Source: Mycobacterium senriense (GTDB lineage Bacteria > Actinomycetota > Actinomycetes > Mycobacteriales > Mycobacteriaceae). From it: a stretch of 64,000 bases of DNA. Location of the stretch: assembly GCF_019668465.1 (NCBI RefSeq), contig NZ_AP024828.1, positions 1,302,001-1,366,000 of the forward strand, read 5' to 3'. A model generated the notes under the pieces. The model ran no database searches and was not told the DNA's origin. It worked only from the letters and a program-made list of their open reading frames with translations. This document shows, piece after piece, positions 43,476 to 50,877 of this stretch (position 1 is its first letter; the number at the start of each line of letters is the position of its first letter). Position numbers and translations under genes: made by a program.

Positions 43476-44039
43476 CTAGTCGAGCCGGATCAGCTCTGAG
43501 TCGGCCCCCGAGCCCACATCGCACAGCAGCGTCTCGGTGGCATCGACCGTCGCGCCCGGAATGCCCACCGCCGCAAGCGCATAGCCCTTGAACATGCGGG
43601 CCGCGCCGCTGAGCAGGTGCTGCGCCCGGGTGGTCGCACGGTTCACGCCCAGAGGCCATCCCTCACCCCACAACGCGACCTCGATCAGCCGGTTGTCCAG
43701 TGACTCGAGCACCGCGCCGCGCACCCGGGCGTCGGCGGCGAACACCTCGGCGCTGACGGCCAGGCTGGTCGAGCCCGTCCCCAGCCGGGCGAGCTCCGGC
43801 TCGAGTTCCGCCGCCCGCACCCCCAGGATCCGCAGCGACCGGGTGTCGCAGCCCCGCGGGAGCAGCACGGTCACCTCCCAGCCGGCCATGGCCCGGTCGT
43901 AGAGCCAGCCGCCGGCCGATTGCACGACATCGACGGCGTTGGCCGCGACGACGTCGAGCCGGTAACGCAGACCCTCGCCGTTCGCGCGGGTTGCTTTCGC
44001 GGCGTCGGTCTTGCTGATGTCGAACGTCGGAGCGACCAT
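43476..44039 (-). CDS. Uncharacterised protein, first gene of catabolic operon
   Basis: This 187-residue protein is of unknown function, without recognised domain motifs, signal peptide or membrane segment. ATG 44039 (MVAPTF) is favoured over the start seven codons upstream. Composition is mixed alpha/beta. Segments such as SAGGWLYDRAMAGWEVTVLLP and RSLRILGVRAAELE may indicate a nucleotide- or ligand-binding fold, but no family is claimed. It heads the nine-gene operon, and the upstream 160 bp contain one copy of the TGACACTT-N9-TTTGTAAAG motif (44159-44184). The next gene follows after 3 bp. Confidence 0.68.
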   Translation of the reverse strand: MVAPTFDISKTDAAKATRANGEGLRYRLDVVAANAVDVVQSAGGWLYDRAMAGWEVTVLLPRGCDTRSLRILGVRAAELEPELARLGTGSTSLAVSAEVFAADARVRGAVLESLDNRLIEVALWGEGWPLGVNRATTRAQHLLSGAARMFKGYALAAVGIPGATVDATETLLCDVGSGADSELIRLD

Positions 44040-44158
44040 CGATCCATTCCTCACCACCACCCGCCTCCGGTCGGCGGGCGGGTCTCAAGCGCTTGTCATG
44101 GGCTTTCTCAAGGCTGCAGCCGCGTCACGCATCGGGCGATGCGGCTCACCGGACAGCG

Positions 44159-44184
44159 TGACACTTCTGACGAAATTTGTAAAG
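44159..44184 (+). promoter_or_regulatory. TGACACTT-N9-TTTGTAAAG motif, copy 1
   Basis: TGACACTT (44159-44166) and TTTGTAAAG (44176-44184) are separated by 9 nt, 120 bp upstream of the P450/BVMO operon start. Both halves and the spacing are identical to copies 2 and 3 near 50.7-50.8 kb, and copies 1 and 2 also share CAGCG before the motif. The TGACA and TGTAA parts form an imperfect inverted repeat. It is read in opposite orientation to the gene it precedes, so an operator fits better than a promoter. Confidence 0.65.
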
Positions 44185-44199
44185 GTCCCCGGCTGCGGG

Positions 44200-45369
44200 T
44201 CAGGACCCGCGGCGCGCCTCGAGGTCGGCCAGGACTTCCTCGGTGTGCTGCCCGAGTTCCGGTGCCGCAGAACGCGGTGCCCACGGCGTCCCATGGAAAT
44301 CCGCGGGTGTGGCCACCATCGGCACGACTGCGTCGCCGTCGGGGACGTCGACGATGCCGCCCGCCGCATGGAACTGTTCGTCGGCGACGACGTCCTCCAG
44401 GGTGTTGATCGGTGACCAGAAGAAATCCGGTTCGCCGGCGAAGACCTGCGCCCACTCGTCGAGGGGTCGCGTGGCGAAGATTTCGTCCAGCGCGGCGATC
44501 AGCGCGGTCGAATTGACGGCGCGGGCCCGGGCATCGGCGAACCGGGGGTCGTCGCGCCACTCAGGCCGGCCCACCGCACGGCACAGCGCCGGCCAGTGCC
44601 GCTCGGGCTCCAGGCCGACTATCCAGAACCGCCGCCCGTCAGAGGCGGCGTAGTTGTTCATGCACGGGTTGCCCATCGTTTCGCGCTGGCCGATCGCGAT
44701 CGGCTGGCCGCTCATCAGATAGGTGTTGAGGTCGAAGCTCACGGTGTAGGCGCCCTGCCGGTAGAGCGAGGTCGTCACCAGCTGGCCCATTCCGGTGCGT
44801 TCGCGCGCCAGCAGGGCCGCGCACACGGCCGCGGCCATCGTCATCCCGGCGGAGTGATCGCCCATGCCGCCGCGCTGAAACGGGGGCGTGTCACCGGGCC
44901 GGGTGAGCAGGTGGGCCACCCCGGCCCGGGACCAGAATGCGGCGACGTCGAAGGCGGCGCGGTCGGCGTCGGGCCCGTCTTGGCCGTATCCGGTGATGAG
45001 CCCGTAGACCAGCCGCGGGTTGGCGGCCGCCACCGTCTCGAAGTCCAGTCCGAGCCGTTGCAACGCGCCGGGGCGCACATTGGTCAGGAAAACGTCTGCG
45101 TCGGCGAGCAATTCGAACGCGGTGCCGCGGCCCGCATCGGTCCCCAGGTCCAGCACGACGCTGCGCTTGGACCGGTTGTCCATCTCGAACGGCGGGTTGA
45201 GGCCCAGGTCGCAGCCCAGCATCCGGCCGAACATGCGCGCCGGATCACCGGTGGGCGGTTCGATCTTGATCACGTCGGCGCCCCAGTCCGCCAAGATGCC
45301 GCCGGCGGCCGGTCCGGCTACCCAGACTCCGAGTTCGACGACTTTGACGCCTGCTACCGGTCCCGCCAT
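44200..45369 (-). CDS. CaiB/BaiF family III CoA-transferase
   Basis: This 389-residue family III CoA-transferase carries the N-terminal VVELGVWVAGPAAGGILADWGADVIKIEPPTGDPAR and NRSKRSVVLDL. The catalytic Asp is in GGMGDHSAGM, and the C-terminal motif is DFFWSPINTLEDVV. It moves CoA between carboxylic acids, including alpha-methylacyl or carnitine-type substrates. It lies 160 bp upstream of the P450/BVMO operon on the same strand, with the regulatory motif between them. It could activate the ring-opened acid for beta-oxidation. Related racemases (Amacr) share this fold and cannot be excluded. Confidence 0.9.
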   Translation of the reverse strand: MAGPVAGVKVVELGVWVAGPAAGGILADWGADVIKIEPPTGDPARMFGRMLGCDLGLNPPFEMDNRSKRSVVLDLGTDAGRGTAFELLADADVFLTNVRPGALQRLGLDFETVAAANPRLVYGLITGYGQDGPDADRAAFDVAAFWSRAGVAHLLTRPGDTPPFQRGGMGDHSAGMTMAAAVCAALLARERTGMGQLVTTSLYRQGAYTVSFDLNTYLMSGQPIAIGQRETMGNPCMNNYAASDGRRFWIVGLEPERHWPALCRAVGRPEWRDDPRFADARARAVNSTALIAALDEIFATRPLDEWAQVFAGEPDFFWSPINTLEDVVADEQFHAAGGIVDVPDGDAVVPMVATPADFHGTPWAPRSAAPELGQHTEEVLADLEARRGS

Positions 45370-45433
45370 GGGTAAGTTCCTACCCTGTAGGGGCGCCGGG
45401 GTGCACGCATCCCCCCGGTTCGGCGGTGTGGCC

Positions 45434-46353
45434 TCAGCTCGCCACGCGCGCTTCGCGCACCGCGAAGCTGCCGTCGTGGTCGAAGGCGGCTCGGTTGGCG
45501 TCGACGTACTCGCCGACGGTCATCGGCCGGTGCCCGCTGATCACCTCGACCAGGTTGTTCTCACCCGCGAAGACGCCGTCCTGGTAGTCCTGCGCGACGC
45601 TGCTGATGTGCTGAACGAAGAAGTCCGGCCGGCCCTGCGCCGTCAGCGCCGCGGCGAACGTGGGGATGCCAATGGGCTCGTAGCGGAGCGCGATGCCGAG
45701 CGCATCCGACATCTGCTCGGCGATGCGGTAGTGGTCGAGTTCCTCGGCACCCACCAGCGGGTAGACCTGCCGATCGTGCGGGGCCGGGTTTTGCAGGATG
45801 GCGGCGATGACGCCCGCCTGGTCACGCCCGGCGATGGGAGCGTGGCGCCCGTTGCCGAACGGCAGCCGCAGCACGCCCTCGTCACCGCTGCGCGCCCACT
45901 GCCATTTGAGCCACTCGGCGAAGAACGTCGGGCGCAGATGCGTGGTGCCGAAGGCGAACCGGTCCAGCAGCCGCTCGGCGATCCAGTGCTGCTGCGCGGC
46001 ATGGCTTTTCGCCTCGCGACGCGCCGAGATCTGCGACATGTTGACCACCGCCCGCACGCCCGCCTCGCTGGCGGCTTGGGCGAAGATTGCCGTGGCCGGC
46101 AACAGGCTCCCGGGGCGATCGGGTAGCAGAAGTAGGCGGCGCTGACGCCGGCCATCGCCGAGCTGACCGCGCGGAAGTCGAGCAGATCGCCCTCGACGAT
46201 CTCGGCGCCCAGGGCGGCCAGCGCCTCGGAGCGCTGGTCGCTGCGGTGCACGAACGCGCGCACCCGGTGCCCGGCGCCGAGCAGCATCTCGACGGTGGGC
46301 GCACCGGTGTTGCCGGTCGCCGCGGTGATGAGAAACAGCTGATCCGATGACAT
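45434..46353 (-). pseudogene. NmrA-like NAD(P)-binding protein, disrupted by a frameshift
   Basis: The N-terminal half, from ATG 46353 (LFLITAATGNTGAPTVEMLL, the NmrA Rossmann motif) to YFCYPIAPG, is in one frame. The rest, from LPATAIFAQAASE to the stop at 45434, is in another. The two join cleanly if one G is restored in the C3G4 run at about 46109-46115, giving a continuous 306-residue atypical SDR. It is either a real single-base deletion or a base-calling error. Family members bind NAD(P) as sensors or quinone reductases (QorB-like). The gene is divergent from an HxlR regulator, with two shared operator palindromes in between. Confidence 0.8.
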
Positions 46354-46372
46354 TTCTTGACTCCTTGCTGAG

Positions 46373-46386
46373 TAACGATGTCGTTA
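46373..46386. promoter_or_regulatory. HxlR operator candidate 1 (TAACG-N4-CGTTA)
   Basis: TAACGATGTCGTTA is a perfect 5-bp inverted repeat with a 4-nt spacer, 20 bp upstream of the NmrA-like start. An identical-arm copy lies 40 bp further on. Position and repetition point to the divergent HxlR-family regulator. Confidence 0.7.
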
Positions 46387-46412
46387 GTAAGATACAAGCA
46401 CGTTATGCTGGA

Positions 46413-46426
46413 TAACGCAAGCGTTA
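46413..46426. promoter_or_regulatory. HxlR operator candidate 2 (TAACG-N4-CGTTA)
   Basis: TAACGCAAGCGTTA has the same arms and spacer as the copy at 46373-46386. Their starts are 40 bp apart, close to four helical turns. It ends 16 bp before the HxlR ATG. An additional looser inverted repeat, GTTAT-N5-ATAAC, overlaps its left side, so this site may block the regulator's own promoter. Confidence 0.7.
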
Positions 46427-46442
46427 GCCAAAGGGGTTCGTG

Positions 46443-46931
46443 ATGGAGTTCGATAACCGGCTGCACGACCGCCGGCAGTGGACGATCGGCGAGGGCTGTT
46501 CGATGTCGAAGGTCCTCGAACTGCTGAGCACCAAGACCGCCTTTCAGGTAGTCCGCGAATTATTCTTCGGCACAACGCGTTTCGAGGATTTCGTGGAACG
46601 CATCGCGACGTCGGCACCTGCGGTGTCGCGGGCCCTCAAACAGCTCGAGGCGGCGGGCATCGTCGCGCGCGTTCCATATCAGGAGCGAGGGCAGCGCGCC
46701 CGCGACGAGTACCGGCTGACCGAGGCCGGGGAGGACTTCCTGCCGGTGTTCATGTCGCTGGTGCAGTGGGGAGACGCCTACCTGCAGGACGGTCCCGCCC
46801 CCCTGAAGTTCGTCGACGCCGACACCGGCGAGACCGTCGGGGTGCGCGTGACCACCGACACCGGCACACCGGGAAAGCGCTCCGCCGATATCCGGATCCA
46901 ACGCGTTACCCCATCCGGGCGTCGCACGTGA
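46443..46931 (+). CDS. HxlR-family winged-helix regulator
   Basis: This 162-residue MarR/HxlR-type winged helix protein has the characteristic CSMSKVLELLSTKTAFQVVRELFFGTTRFEDFVERI start with a conserved Cys. The recognition helix is around SAPAVSRALKQLEAAGIV and the wing is YRLTEAGEDF. A C-terminal extension of about 40 residues (FVDADTGETVGVRV) resembles a small beta domain seen in some actinobacterial HxlR proteins. ATG 46443 is used; GTG 46440 directly precedes it. HxlR proteins often sense reactive electrophiles or redox state through the N-terminal Cys. It is divergent from the NmrA-like gene. Confidence 0.88.
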   Translation: MEFDNRLHDRRQWTIGEGCSMSKVLELLSTKTAFQVVRELFFGTTRFEDFVERIATSAPAVSRALKQLEAAGIVARVPYQERGQRARDEYRLTEAGEDFLPVFMSLVQWGDAYLQDGPAPLKFVDADTGETVGVRVTTDTGTPGKRSADIRIQRVTPSGRRT

Positions 46932-46967
46932 TTGGGTAGAGCGGGGGCAAGCAACCGGGAGGAACGC

Positions 46968-47654
46968 ATGACTCTAGTGGCCGGGCGTGGTCCGCTCAGC
47001 AGCGATCCCGCGGGGCGGTTCTCGCCCCCGATACCCGAGGACGTCGTCTACGTCGAACCGCATCCCCGGCGCGTGCAGGCCGTCAAGGACGGCCGCGTGG
47101 TGATCGACACCGAACGGGTGCTGATGGTGCACCGGCGCGGCCGGCCGCTGAGCTACGTGTTCGCGGCCGACGAGGTCGGCGACCTACCCAACGAGCCGGA
47201 ACCCGAGGCACCCGGTTTCGTCGAGGTGCCCTGGGACGCGGTCGACGCCTGGCTGGAAGAGGGGCGCAGGCTCGTGCATTACCCGCCCAATCCCTATCAC
47301 CGCGTCGATTGCCGTCCGACCCAACGCCGCCTGCGCGTGCGCGTCGCCGGCACCACGCTGGTAGACACCGACGACACGGTGATCGTGTTCGAGACCGCGC
47401 TCGGCCCACGGCTCTACGTCGATCCGGCACACGTGCGCACCGATCTGTTGCGGCGCTCCGAGACGGAGAGTTACTGCAATTACAAGGGCTTCGCGACGTA
47501 TTGGTCGTTCGTCTCGGGCGACCATGTCGTCTCCGACGTCGCGTGGTGCTATCCCGGCCCGCCACCGGAAAGCCTGCCCATCAAAGGATTCCTGAGCTTC
47601 GACGACACCCGCGTCGAGATGACGGCCGAGCTGCCGGTCAGCGGCCGTAGCTAG
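46968..47654 (+). CDS. DUF427-domain protein
   Basis: This 228-residue protein has one complete C-terminal DUF427 domain (RVRVAGTTLVDTDDTVIVFETALGPRLYVDPAHV, then the conserved TESYCNYKGFATYWS with a Cys) and a partial, diverged copy in the N-terminal half (GRVVIDTERVLMVHRRGRPLSYVF). The function of this family is unknown; the fold is a small beta barrel. ATG 46968 has a strong GGGAGG Shine-Dalgarno sequence 5 nt upstream, so the longer frame is not used. It lies 36 bp after the HxlR gene and may be co-transcribed. Its end overlaps the convergent acyl-CoA dehydrogenase by 17 nt. Confidence 0.85.
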   Translation: MTLVAGRGPLSSDPAGRFSPPIPEDVVYVEPHPRRVQAVKDGRVVIDTERVLMVHRRGRPLSYVFAADEVGDLPNEPEPEAPGFVEVPWDAVDAWLEEGRRLVHYPPNPYHRVDCRPTQRRLRVRVAGTTLVDTDDTVIVFETALGPRLYVDPAHVRTDLLRRSETESYCNYKGFATYWSFVSGDHVVSDVAWCYPGPPPESLPIKGFLSFDDTRVEMTAELPVSGRS

Positions 47655-48813
47655 GACGCCCCAGTCCCAGCTCGTGCTGGGCGATCATGTTGCGGAACAC
47701 CTCCATGGTGCCGCCGTAGATGCCGGCGGGCACGCCGTGCCGGAAGATGAACTCGATGGCGCCGTCGTCCGCGGAACCCGTTGTGTCGGTGGGCAATGCC
47801 GATGCCGTCCCCAGCAGGTCCATCAATTCCGGGGAGACCTCACGCATGGTCTGAATCAGAGCCACCCGCCCGTACATTCCTGGAGTGGACATGGCCGCCT
47901 CGATGCGTGCCATGCTGCGCCCGAGCCGGTATTTCGCGGCGTCGTCGTCGATCGGGCGCCGCCCTGTCGCATCGGGCGTGGCCAGCACCGCCGCAACCCC
48001 GTCGGCCGCCTCGGCCATCAGGTGGCCGTGCTCCGACAGCATCGAAATGTTCTGCAGGCCATGATCTTCGGGGTCGGTAATGCCATGCTCGGCGTCGAGG
48101 GCGAACCGCATCACCGTCCAGCCGCCGTTGACCTCACCGATCCGATAGAGGTCATCGACCCGCACGTCGCTGTAGTACACGATGTTGGTGCGATCACCGT
48201 CCACCGTGCGGATGCCCTGGATCTCGATGCCGTCAGAATCCAGCGGCACCAGAAACATGGTCAGGTTCTTGTGTTTGCGTCCCTGCGGATCGGTGTTGGT
48301 CAACAGGAAGACGTACTTGGCGTTCTGCGCGTTCGAGGTGAACATCTTGGAGCCGTTGATCACCCAGCCCGATCCGTCCCGCACGGCCCGGGTCTTGCAG
48401 GTGGCGACGTCGGAGCCGCCTTCGGGCTCGGTGTAGCCCAGGCAGAGCCGGATCTCCCCGGACAGCACGCCCGGTAGGATCGCGTCGGCGAGTTCGGCCG
48501 CCCCGAATTGCTTCACCAGCCGCGCGACGACCGCCGTGGTGCCCCAGTGGAACCACGGCGTGTGCGCACGACCGATCTCGAGGTGGAAGATTCGCCGGCG
48601 CACCGGATTGAATCCCCCTTCGGACTCCGCCTGGTAGTCCGACGTCAGGTAACCCGCCTCCCCCAGCGCTAAATGCACTTGCTCACTGAAGTTTTCACCG
48701 GTCTCGCGATCGCGCCGCCGCACCTCGTCGGTGACGTGTTTCTCGATGAACGCCCGGGTCTGGTCAAAGAAGTCCTGATCCTCTGGCGAGAGAACTACAC
48801 GGGAGAAGTCCAT
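47638..48813 (-). CDS. Acyl-CoA dehydrogenase (FadE-type)
   Basis: This 391-residue flavoprotein has the N-terminal helical domain, the FAD/substrate motif LCLGYTEPEGGSDVATCKTRA and WVINGSKMFTSNA. The C-terminal segment is FIFRHGVPAGIYGGTMEVFRNMIAQHELGLGRP, typical of the ACAD family. It introduces an alpha,beta double bond into an acyl-CoA. ATG 48813 (MDFSRVV) is the likely start. It lies 18 bp downstream of the LLM oxidoreductase on the same strand. It probably acts in beta-oxidation of the island's ring-opened products, but the substrate is unknown. Confidence 0.9.
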   Translation of the reverse strand: MDFSRVVLSPEDQDFFDQTRAFIEKHVTDEVRRRDRETGENFSEQVHLALGEAGYLTSDYQAESEGGFNPVRRRIFHLEIGRAHTPWFHWGTTAVVARLVKQFGAAELADAILPGVLSGEIRLCLGYTEPEGGSDVATCKTRAVRDGSGWVINGSKMFTSNAQNAKYVFLLTNTDPQGRKHKNLTMFLVPLDSDGIEIQGIRTVDGDRTNIVYYSDVRVDDLYRIGEVNGGWTVMRFALDAEHGITDPEDHGLQNISMLSEHGHLMAEAADGVAAVLATPDATGRRPIDDDAAKYRLGRSMARIEAAMSTPGMYGRVALIQTMREVSPELMDLLGTASALPTDTTGSADDGAIEFIFRHGVPAGIYGGTMEVFRNMIAQHELGLGRPSYGR

Positions 48814-48831
48814 GTGACGTCTTCGATCCAA

Positions 48832-49752
48832 CTAGGCCGCGTCGACGACCAGGGTGCGGAACCGGTCGAGGGTCTCGAGCGCGTGCGTCATGCTGTCGCC
48901 GGGGAGGTGGATGCTGACCCACGTCACGCCGAGCTTCGCCAGCTTGTCCAGGCCCTCGAGGTAGGCGTCGGCGTTGAAGTCGTCGCTCGCCGGGCTGCCG
49001 CCCTCGAAGTTGGTGAAGGTGATATCGATTCCCGACCAATCCCGTTGTGCCGCATCGCATCTGCGCCGCAGATCGTCGATGCCGTCGGCGAGCTTCTGCA
49101 CGGAGTCGATGACGGCGGTGCCGGCCGTCTGGGCCAGCTGCGGCGGCGCCGGGAACGGGCACCAGCCGTCGCCGTACTGGGCCACCCGCTGCCGCGACGA
49201 CGACGTGTTGCCGCCGATCCAGATCGGCGGATGCGGATCGCTCACCGGCCGGGGATGCGCGGTGATGCCGCGCGCGCTGAAATGCTTGCCCTCAAAGGAT
49301 ATATCGTCGCCGGTCCAGATGGCCCGGATCACCTGCAGGGACTCCTCGAACAGCTCGGCGCGCTCGTCAAAGCTCACCCCGAGTGCCGCGAACTCGCGCT
49401 TGAGGTAGCCCACGCCCACCGCCAGCGTGAAGCGCCCACCGGAGAGCAGGTCCAGGGTGGCGCCGGACTTGGCCACTACGAACGGGTTTCGGTACGGCAG
49501 CACCACGATGTTGGGGATCAGTCTGAGCGTGGACGTCGTGGCCGCCGCGAAACCCAAGGCGACAAAAGGGTCTAACGCGTCGTGTCCGCCGGCCTCAAGC
49601 CATCGCTGTGAGGGCGCCGGGTGATCGGTGAAGCCGAAACCGTGGATCCCGGCCGCCTCGGTCGCCGCTGCCACCTTGCCGATGCCGTCCCCGCTCACCA
49701 GTTCCGGGTTGTACGGATGGCTGTGCATCGGGTGGGTGATGGTGAACCGCAT
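48832..49752 (-). CDS. LLM-class (F420-dependent type) oxidoreductase
   Basis: This 306-residue luciferase-like monooxygenase-fold protein has segments FGFTDHPAPSQRWLEAGGHDALDPF, RLIPNIVVLPYRNPFVVAKSGATLDLLSGGR and GVGYLKREFAALGVSFDERAE. The latter two are typical of F420-dependent oxidoreductases in mycobacteria (TIGR03619-like). It probably uses F420 to reduce or oxidise a small substrate, although a flavin partner cannot be excluded. It lies 5 bp downstream of a TesB-type thioesterase and upstream of the acyl-CoA dehydrogenase, so the three genes form an operon. Confidence 0.88.
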   Translation of the reverse strand: MRFTITHPMHSHPYNPELVSGDGIGKVAAATEAAGIHGFGFTDHPAPSQRWLEAGGHDALDPFVALGFAAATTSTLRLIPNIVVLPYRNPFVVAKSGATLDLLSGGRFTLAVGVGYLKREFAALGVSFDERAELFEESLQVIRAIWTGDDISFEGKHFSARGITAHPRPVSDPHPPIWIGGNTSSSRQRVAQYGDGWCPFPAPPQLAQTAGTAVIDSVQKLADGIDDLRRRCDAAQRDWSGIDITFTNFEGGSPASDDFNADAYLEGLDKLAKLGVTWVSIHLPGDSMTHALETLDRFRTLVVDAA

Positions 49753-49757
49753 GGCCG

Positions 49758-50648
49758 TTAGAACCGCGCGCGCGAGTCGATCGCCGTGTCGCTGGTGCGC
49801 AGCGGGCGGATCAGAGCCTCCTGGGCGAACGAGGCCAGCAGGTCACCCTCTTCGGCGTGCACGGTGCCGCGCACATACGACATGCCCGCGCCGACCTGGG
49901 TGCTCTCGTGCGTATAGAGCAACCACCCGGTCCAGTCCACCGGTTCGTGGAAAGCGACGGAGATGCTCATCGGTGCGGTCGACACGGTCAGGTGCGCCTG
50001 GGCGGTGCCGATGCCCTCGTGTGCGCGCATCGTGGTGGAGATGCCCAGATGGCCGGTGAAGTAGGCGAGCAGCGCCTTGGCCAACTCGTCGCGGGTCGGG
50101 ATCGGGTCGTAGTGCAGCCACGCGTAGAGCTCGGGCGGGCCGACCTCGTCGGGGCTGTTGATGTCGACGACGTCGACGAGGCGTAGCTCGCGGCCGACCA
50201 TCGGCATCGGCGAGTGGTGGGCGTCCGCCGGGGCGGCCACATCGGGGCGGGGCAGGTGGTGCCGGATGACATCGTCGGTCGGGACGTCGGCCAGCACGGT
50301 GATGCTCAGGCAGCGCCGGCCGTTCTGGTGCACGGCGACCACCGCCGTGGCGGTGGACCGGCCTTCGGACACGACGTCGATGACGAGTTCGATCGGCGGA
50401 CCGACGACGACGGCACGGGAGAACACCGCGTGCGCCGAGCGCACCGACTTGTCCGGAAAGCGCTTCGCCACCGCGACGATCGCTTGGGCGAGCACCTGGG
50501 TGCCTTCGACGACCTGGCGTTCGTCGCCGGCGGCGATGCCGGTCTCACCGGTGAACCGGTCGTCCCCGTCGGCCTGTACGTCGAACAGATCCAGCAGGCC
50601 CTGCACGGTCCATTCGGTCTGCGCGGATTCCTCAGACGCCTTCGTCAA
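49758..50648 (-). CDS. Double-hotdog acyl-CoA thioesterase (TesB-like), paralogue 1
   Basis: This 296-residue TesB/acyl-CoA thioesterase II-type protein has a first hotdog with RSAHAVFSRAVVVGPPIELVIDVVSEGRST and a second with YAWLHYDPIP and a conserved GHLGISTTMRAHEGI segment. The putative Asp and Gln/Thr catalytic positions are in the second half. The TTG 50648 start follows GAGGTGGAG. It starts a three-gene operon (thioesterase, LLM oxidoreductase, ACAD). Motif copy 2 lies 38 bp upstream, linking it to the P450/BVMO operon. Confidence 0.82.
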   Translation of the reverse strand: MTKASEESAQTEWTVQGLLDLFDVQADGDDRFTGETGIAAGDERQVVEGTQVLAQAIVAVAKRFPDKSVRSAHAVFSRAVVVGPPIELVIDVVSEGRSTATAVVAVHQNGRRCLSITVLADVPTDDVIRHHLPRPDVAAPADAHHSPMPMVGRELRLVDVVDINSPDEVGPPELYAWLHYDPIPTRDELAKALLAYFTGHLGISTTMRAHEGIGTAQAHLTVSTAPMSISVAFHEPVDWTGWLLYTHESTQVGAGMSYVRGTVHAEEGDLLASFAQEALIRPLRTSDTAIDSRARF

Positions 50649-50685
50649 CCCACTCCACCTCTCGAACTCAGCTCAGCGCTCAGCG

Positions 50686-50711
50686 TGACACTTTGAGTAG
50701 GATTTGTAAAG
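50686..50711 (+). promoter_or_regulatory. TGACACTT-N9-TTTGTAAAG motif, copy 2
   Basis: TGACACTT (50686-50693) and TTTGTAAAG (50703-50711) have the identical 9-nt spacing of copies 1 and 3. The site lies 38 bp upstream of the thioesterase TTG start. Like copy 1 it is preceded by CAGCG and followed by a longer AT context (GGATTTGTAAAG). It shares the 229-bp divergent region with copy 3, whose start is 138 bp away. Confidence 0.65.
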
Positions 50712-50823
50712 CTCGGCTAACAAGACGCCGAGCCGGGCCAATCCGGCCAAGATCGACGCGTACCACCAGGCGGTGGCGCGGGAGCTCGCCGATCGGCAGA
50801 TTGACACCGGTACCCGCGGTGCA

Positions 50824-50849
50824 TGACACTTTTTCGGTGTTTTGTAAAG
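50824..50849 (+). promoter_or_regulatory. TGACACTT-N9-TTTGTAAAG motif, copy 3
   Basis: TGACACTT (50824-50831) and TTTGTAAAG (50841-50849) have the same spacing as the other copies. It ends 28 bp before the SMP-30 gene ATG, so a bound protein would sit over the promoter. Its orientation is forward to the gene here, but reversed for copies 1 and 2, which supports a protein-binding site over a sigma-factor promoter. Confidence 0.65.
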
Positions 50850-50877
50850 CGGACCGATTTGCCGAAGGCGGGAACGG

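Noticed and set aside
44159..50849. Reading TGACACTT-N9-TTTGTAAAG as a sigma-factor promoter
   Set aside because: Copy 1 points away from the gene it precedes and towards the end of the CaiB gene. Orientation is not consistent with promoter function, so an operator is preferred.
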